Assembly: GCA_025999315.1 (NCBI GenBank)
Contig: BNXD01000060.1
Span: 1 to 8,272, forward strand
DNA from: Bacteroidia bacterium
GTDB lineage: Bacteria; Bacteroidota; Bacteroidia; Bacteroidales; Rikenellaceae
Length of the DNA: 8,272 bases
Direction of reading: 5' to 3'
The notes under the pieces are model-generated. The model was not told where the DNA came from and searched no databases. It was given only the letters and a program-made list of their open reading frames with translations. Position 1 is the stretch's first letter; each line of letters begins with the position of its first letter. Below are positions 6,463 to 8,272 of the stretch, one piece after another. Both the position numbers and the translations under genes were made by a program.

Positions 6463-7902
6463 ATGGTCGATATAAATCAAAAATTACGACGATCCCTGCG
6501 CGAATCCAAGACGGCACGCTGGACGGCGCTGGCTCTGGTGTCGTTCACGATGCTGTGCGGCTATTATCTGGCCGATGTGATGTCGCCGCTTAAGACGCTG
6601 CTCGAGTTGCCGCCCAGCCAGGGCGGTCTGGGATGGGACAGCAGCGCTTACGGCTTCTTCACCAGCGCCTACGGATGGATCAATGTCTTCCTGCTGATGC
6701 TCATCGTGGGGGGCATGATCCTCGACAGGATGGGCATGCGTTTCACGGGCACGATGGCGGCGACGGTGATGATCATCGGGGCGGGGGTCAAGTATTGGGC
6801 CATTACTCACGACTTTGGCGGAGTTGTTTACAGCTTTTTCGGCACCCCCGCAGGGGCGCAGCTGGTGTGGGCGTCGGTGGGCTACGCGATCTTCGGCTTC
6901 GGGGTCGAGGTGGCGGGGATCACCGTGTCGAAAGTGGTGGTACACTGGTTCAAAGGCAAGGAGATCGCCCTGGCCATGGGGCTGCAGGTGGCCGTGGCGC
7001 GCGTGGGCATGGGCATAGCCATCGCTTTCGCTCCGATGATAGCATTCATTCAACCCTTCACCATCAGCCGGCCCGTGCTGCTGGGGCTCATACTGATGTG
7101 CATCGGCCTGTTGACCTACCTGGTATTCTGCGTGATGGATACCCGGCTCGAAAAACAGTTGCACGAGACGGAGCCCGAGGCGGAGGAGCCGTTCCGCTTC
7201 CGCGACATTCTTTCGATCATGCGGGTGCGGGGATTTTGGCTTGTGGCGCTGCTGTGCGTGCTGTTTTACTCGGCGGTCTTTCCGTTCATGAAATACGCCG
7301 CCGACCTGATGGTCAATAAGTTCAACGTCCCGGACAAATGGATGGGGCTGATCCCTGCCATCCTGCCGGTGGGTACGATGCTCATGACGCCCTTCTTCGG
7401 CAATCTTTACGACCGCCGTGGACGCGGAGCCGACATCATGATCGTGGGAGCGGCTATGATCGTGGCCATCCACGCCGCCTTTGCCATCCCGTCGCTGTCG
7501 TGGTGGCCGGTGGCTCTGGTCCTGATGGCGCTGCTGGGGGTGTCGTTCTCGCTGGTGCCCTCGGCCATGTGGCCCTCGGTGCCCAAGATCATCCCCGAGA
7601 ACAAGCTGGGCACCGCCTACTCGCTGATTTTCTGGATACAGAACTGGGGATTGATGGGCGTGCCGTTCCTGGTGGGCAAAGTGCTGGACCGTTACTGCGT
7701 GGTGCAGGCGGGCACAAAAGAGATCATCTCCGATACGGGCCAGGTGCTGGAGCCGGCCGGACGCACTCTGTATGACTACACGCTGCCGATGCTGATCTTC
7801 GCGCTGTTCGGTGTAGCTGCCGTGATCGTGGCCCTGATGCTGCGCCGCGAGGATGCCCGCAAAGGCTTCGGCCTGCAACAACCCAACATCAAAAAGGGGT
7901 AG
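6463..7902 (+). CDS. MFS transporter, MFSD1-like
   Basis: The 479-residue product has about 12 hydrophobic segments in two halves, with the Major Facilitator motif A in each: GGMILDRMGMRFTG at 83-96 and FFGNLYDRRGRGAD at 311-324. HWFKGKEIALAMGLQVAVAR at 161-180 and WPSVPKIIPENKLGTAYS with IQNWGLMG at about 370-399 strongly recall human MFSD1, a lysosomal protein reported to carry dipeptides. A small-peptide substrate is therefore a reasonable guess, not shown here. The central cytoplasmic loop is acidic (about 226-245, ETEPEAEEPF). A polar loop of about 29 residues (411-439) precedes the last helix. The protein starts with a basic cytoplasmic tail and has no signal peptide. The ATG at 6463 is the only start that fits the first helix. 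The gene stands alone between non-coding gaps and should be an inner-membrane importer or exporter. Confidence 0.92.
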   Translation: MVDINQKLRRSLRESKTARWTALALVSFTMLCGYYLADVMSPLKTLLELPPSQGGLGWDSSAYGFFTSAYGWINVFLLMLIVGGMILDRMGMRFTGTMAATVMIIGAGVKYWAITHDFGGVVYSFFGTPAGAQLVWASVGYAIFGFGVEVAGITVSKVVVHWFKGKEIALAMGLQVAVARVGMGIAIAFAPMIAFIQPFTISRPVLLGLILMCIGLLTYLVFCVMDTRLEKQLHETEPEAEEPFRFRDILSIMRVRGFWLVALLCVLFYSAVFPFMKYAADLMVNKFNVPDKWMGLIPAILPVGTMLMTPFFGNLYDRRGRGADIMIVGAAMIVAIHAAFAIPSLSWWPVALVLMALLGVSFSLVPSAMWPSVPKIIPENKLGTAYSLIFWIQNWGLMGVPFLVGKVLDRYCVVQAGTKEIISDTGQVLEPAGRTLYDYTLPMLIFALFGVAAVIVALMLRREDARKGFGLQQPNIKKG

Positions 7903-7944
7903 GTTGACGAACATAGCCTTCATGCACCGCACCTAAATCGGGCC

Positions 7945-7981
7945 GGAGCCAGAGAATGGATGCCATGAGATGGCTGACTCC
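7945..7981. other. Imperfect hairpin downstream of the MFS gene
   Basis: GGAGcCAG (7945-7952) pairs with CTGaCTCC (7974-7981), seven pairs around one mismatch. An alternative inner stem, GCCAT (7962-7966) with ATGGC (7970-7974), has a three-base loop. It lies 43 bases after the MFS stop and could mark the transcript end, but no T-run follows on the plus strand. Confidence 0.45.
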
Positions 7982-8047
7982 GACGCCGTCAGGCGAGGGC
8001 GCACCGGCAAAATATGGCGTCCCTTCGCCCGGTGTGGCTCCCCCCCG

Positions 8048-8071
8048 CCGACTTTGCTCTCGCAAAGCCGG
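8048..8071. other. Stable short hairpin
   Basis: CTTTGC (8052-8057) and GCAAAG (8062-8067) form a perfect six-pair stem with a four-base loop (TCTC). It extends past one A/C mismatch by three more pairs (CCG at 8048-8050 with CGG at 8069-8071). On the minus strand it is followed by CGGCGGGGGG rather than Ts, and on the plus strand by GAAGAAAC, so it is not an intrinsic terminator. Confidence 0.5.
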
Positions 8072-8157
8072 GAAGAAACGCAGGATGCCGTCATCACGAA
8101 TGCGATCGTCCCGACCGGGGCCGAAGCCGGTTGCCTTAGACCGATATATTGGAGTGT

Positions 8158-8213
8158 TGTCATTGCGGCTCTGTGAGCCGCGCAGCCCGCAGCCGCCCCC
8201 AGCGGAGGGCTGC
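8158..8213 (+). repeat. Structured GC-rich element, copy 2
   Basis: Plus-strand order is TGTCATT (8158-8164), a perfect hairpin GCGGCTC-tgt-GAGCCGC (8165-8181), GCAGCCCGCAGCC (8182-8194), and GCGGAGGGCTGC (8202-8213). GCAGCCC (8182-8188) pairs with GGGCTGC (8207-8213), with an inner CCGC/GCGG stem (8193-8196 with 8202-8205). Read on the minus strand this is the same block order as 6248-6343: the 13-base block is identical, the 12-base block differs at one position, and the hairpin keeps its place with a different stem sequence. Confidence 0.6.
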
Positions 8214-8272
8214 AATCGCTCGAAGCGGGAGCAGAGGCTGCTTGCAGAGTACGGCCCCGCAATCGACAATCT

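Larger units (their letters stand above)
7903..8272 (+). other. Non-coding, hairpin-rich tail
   Basis: No believable gene is seen in these 370 bases. Minus-strand frames of 109 and 126 residues are open, but their translations are Arg/Gly/Ser/Pro-rich, match no family I know, and run through several inverted repeats. Hairpins I could check base by base are at 7945-7981, 8048-8071, 8114-8131 (ACCGG/CCGGT, 8-base loop), 8165-8181, 8182-8213, 8217-8227 (CGCT-cga-AGCG) and 8230-8242 (AGCAG-agg-CTGCT). None is followed by a clear T-run, so I do not name a terminator for the MFS gene. The next gene must lie beyond the right edge. Confidence 0.65.

Noticed and set aside
6484..7932. 482-residue open frame on the minus strand
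   Set aside because: It is antisense to the MFS gene; the translation is a His/Arg/Gln-rich string with no family features, a typical shadow of a membrane-protein gene.
7889..8269. 126-residue minus-strand frame downstream of the MFS gene
   Set aside because: It overlaps the end of the MFS gene, passes through several hairpins, and its translation looks like translated non-coding DNA.

Overview
The window looks like chromosomal housekeeping DNA from a GC-rich member of the Bacteroidales, most likely Alistipes or another Rikenellaceae. The evidence is: (i) a perfect Bacteroidetes-type -7 promoter box (TAnnTTTG) close upstream of purA and a one-mismatch version upstream of the TPR gene; (ii) an EtfB and a TPR protein whose insertions and C-terminal ending resemble Bacteroidales proteins I remember; (iii) GC-rich coding regions separated by AT-rich promoter gaps. 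The genus is inference from memory, not from a search.

Layout. The left half (1-4010) is one block on the minus strand. Reading leftward it runs purA (adenylosuccinate synthetase), 57 bp gap, etfB, 67 bp gap, etfA, 63 bp gap, then a YcxB-like membrane protein cut by the left edge. No terminator is visible in these gaps, so a single transcript starting upstream of purA is plausible. A 147-bp divergent region (4011-4157) carries back-to-back candidate promoters. On the plus strand there follows a secreted or periplasmic TPR-repeat protein of 658 residues (4158-6134), a 328-bp non-coding gap, a 12-helix MFS transporter of 479 residues resembling MFSD1 (6463-7902), and a 370-bp tail with no convincing gene.

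Function. PurA commits IMP to AMP. EtfB/EtfA form the electron-transfer flavoprotein that links acyl-CoA dehydrogenases to the electron-transport chain or to bifurcation; the dehydrogenase partner is not visible here. The TPR protein is an envelope scaffold or adaptor of unknown partner. The MFS protein is probably a small-solute transporter (dipeptides are a homology-based guess).

Least expected features. First, two degenerate copies of the same structured, GC-rich element lie in inverted orientation on either side of the MFS gene (6248-6343 and 8158-8213). Second, the YcxB-like protein has a repetitive N-terminal extension of about 70 residues, built on an exact 22-bp direct repeat plus a third diverged copy. 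I see no CRISPR array, phage, transposase, tRNA or rRNA, and no evidence of an unknown defence or biosynthetic system.
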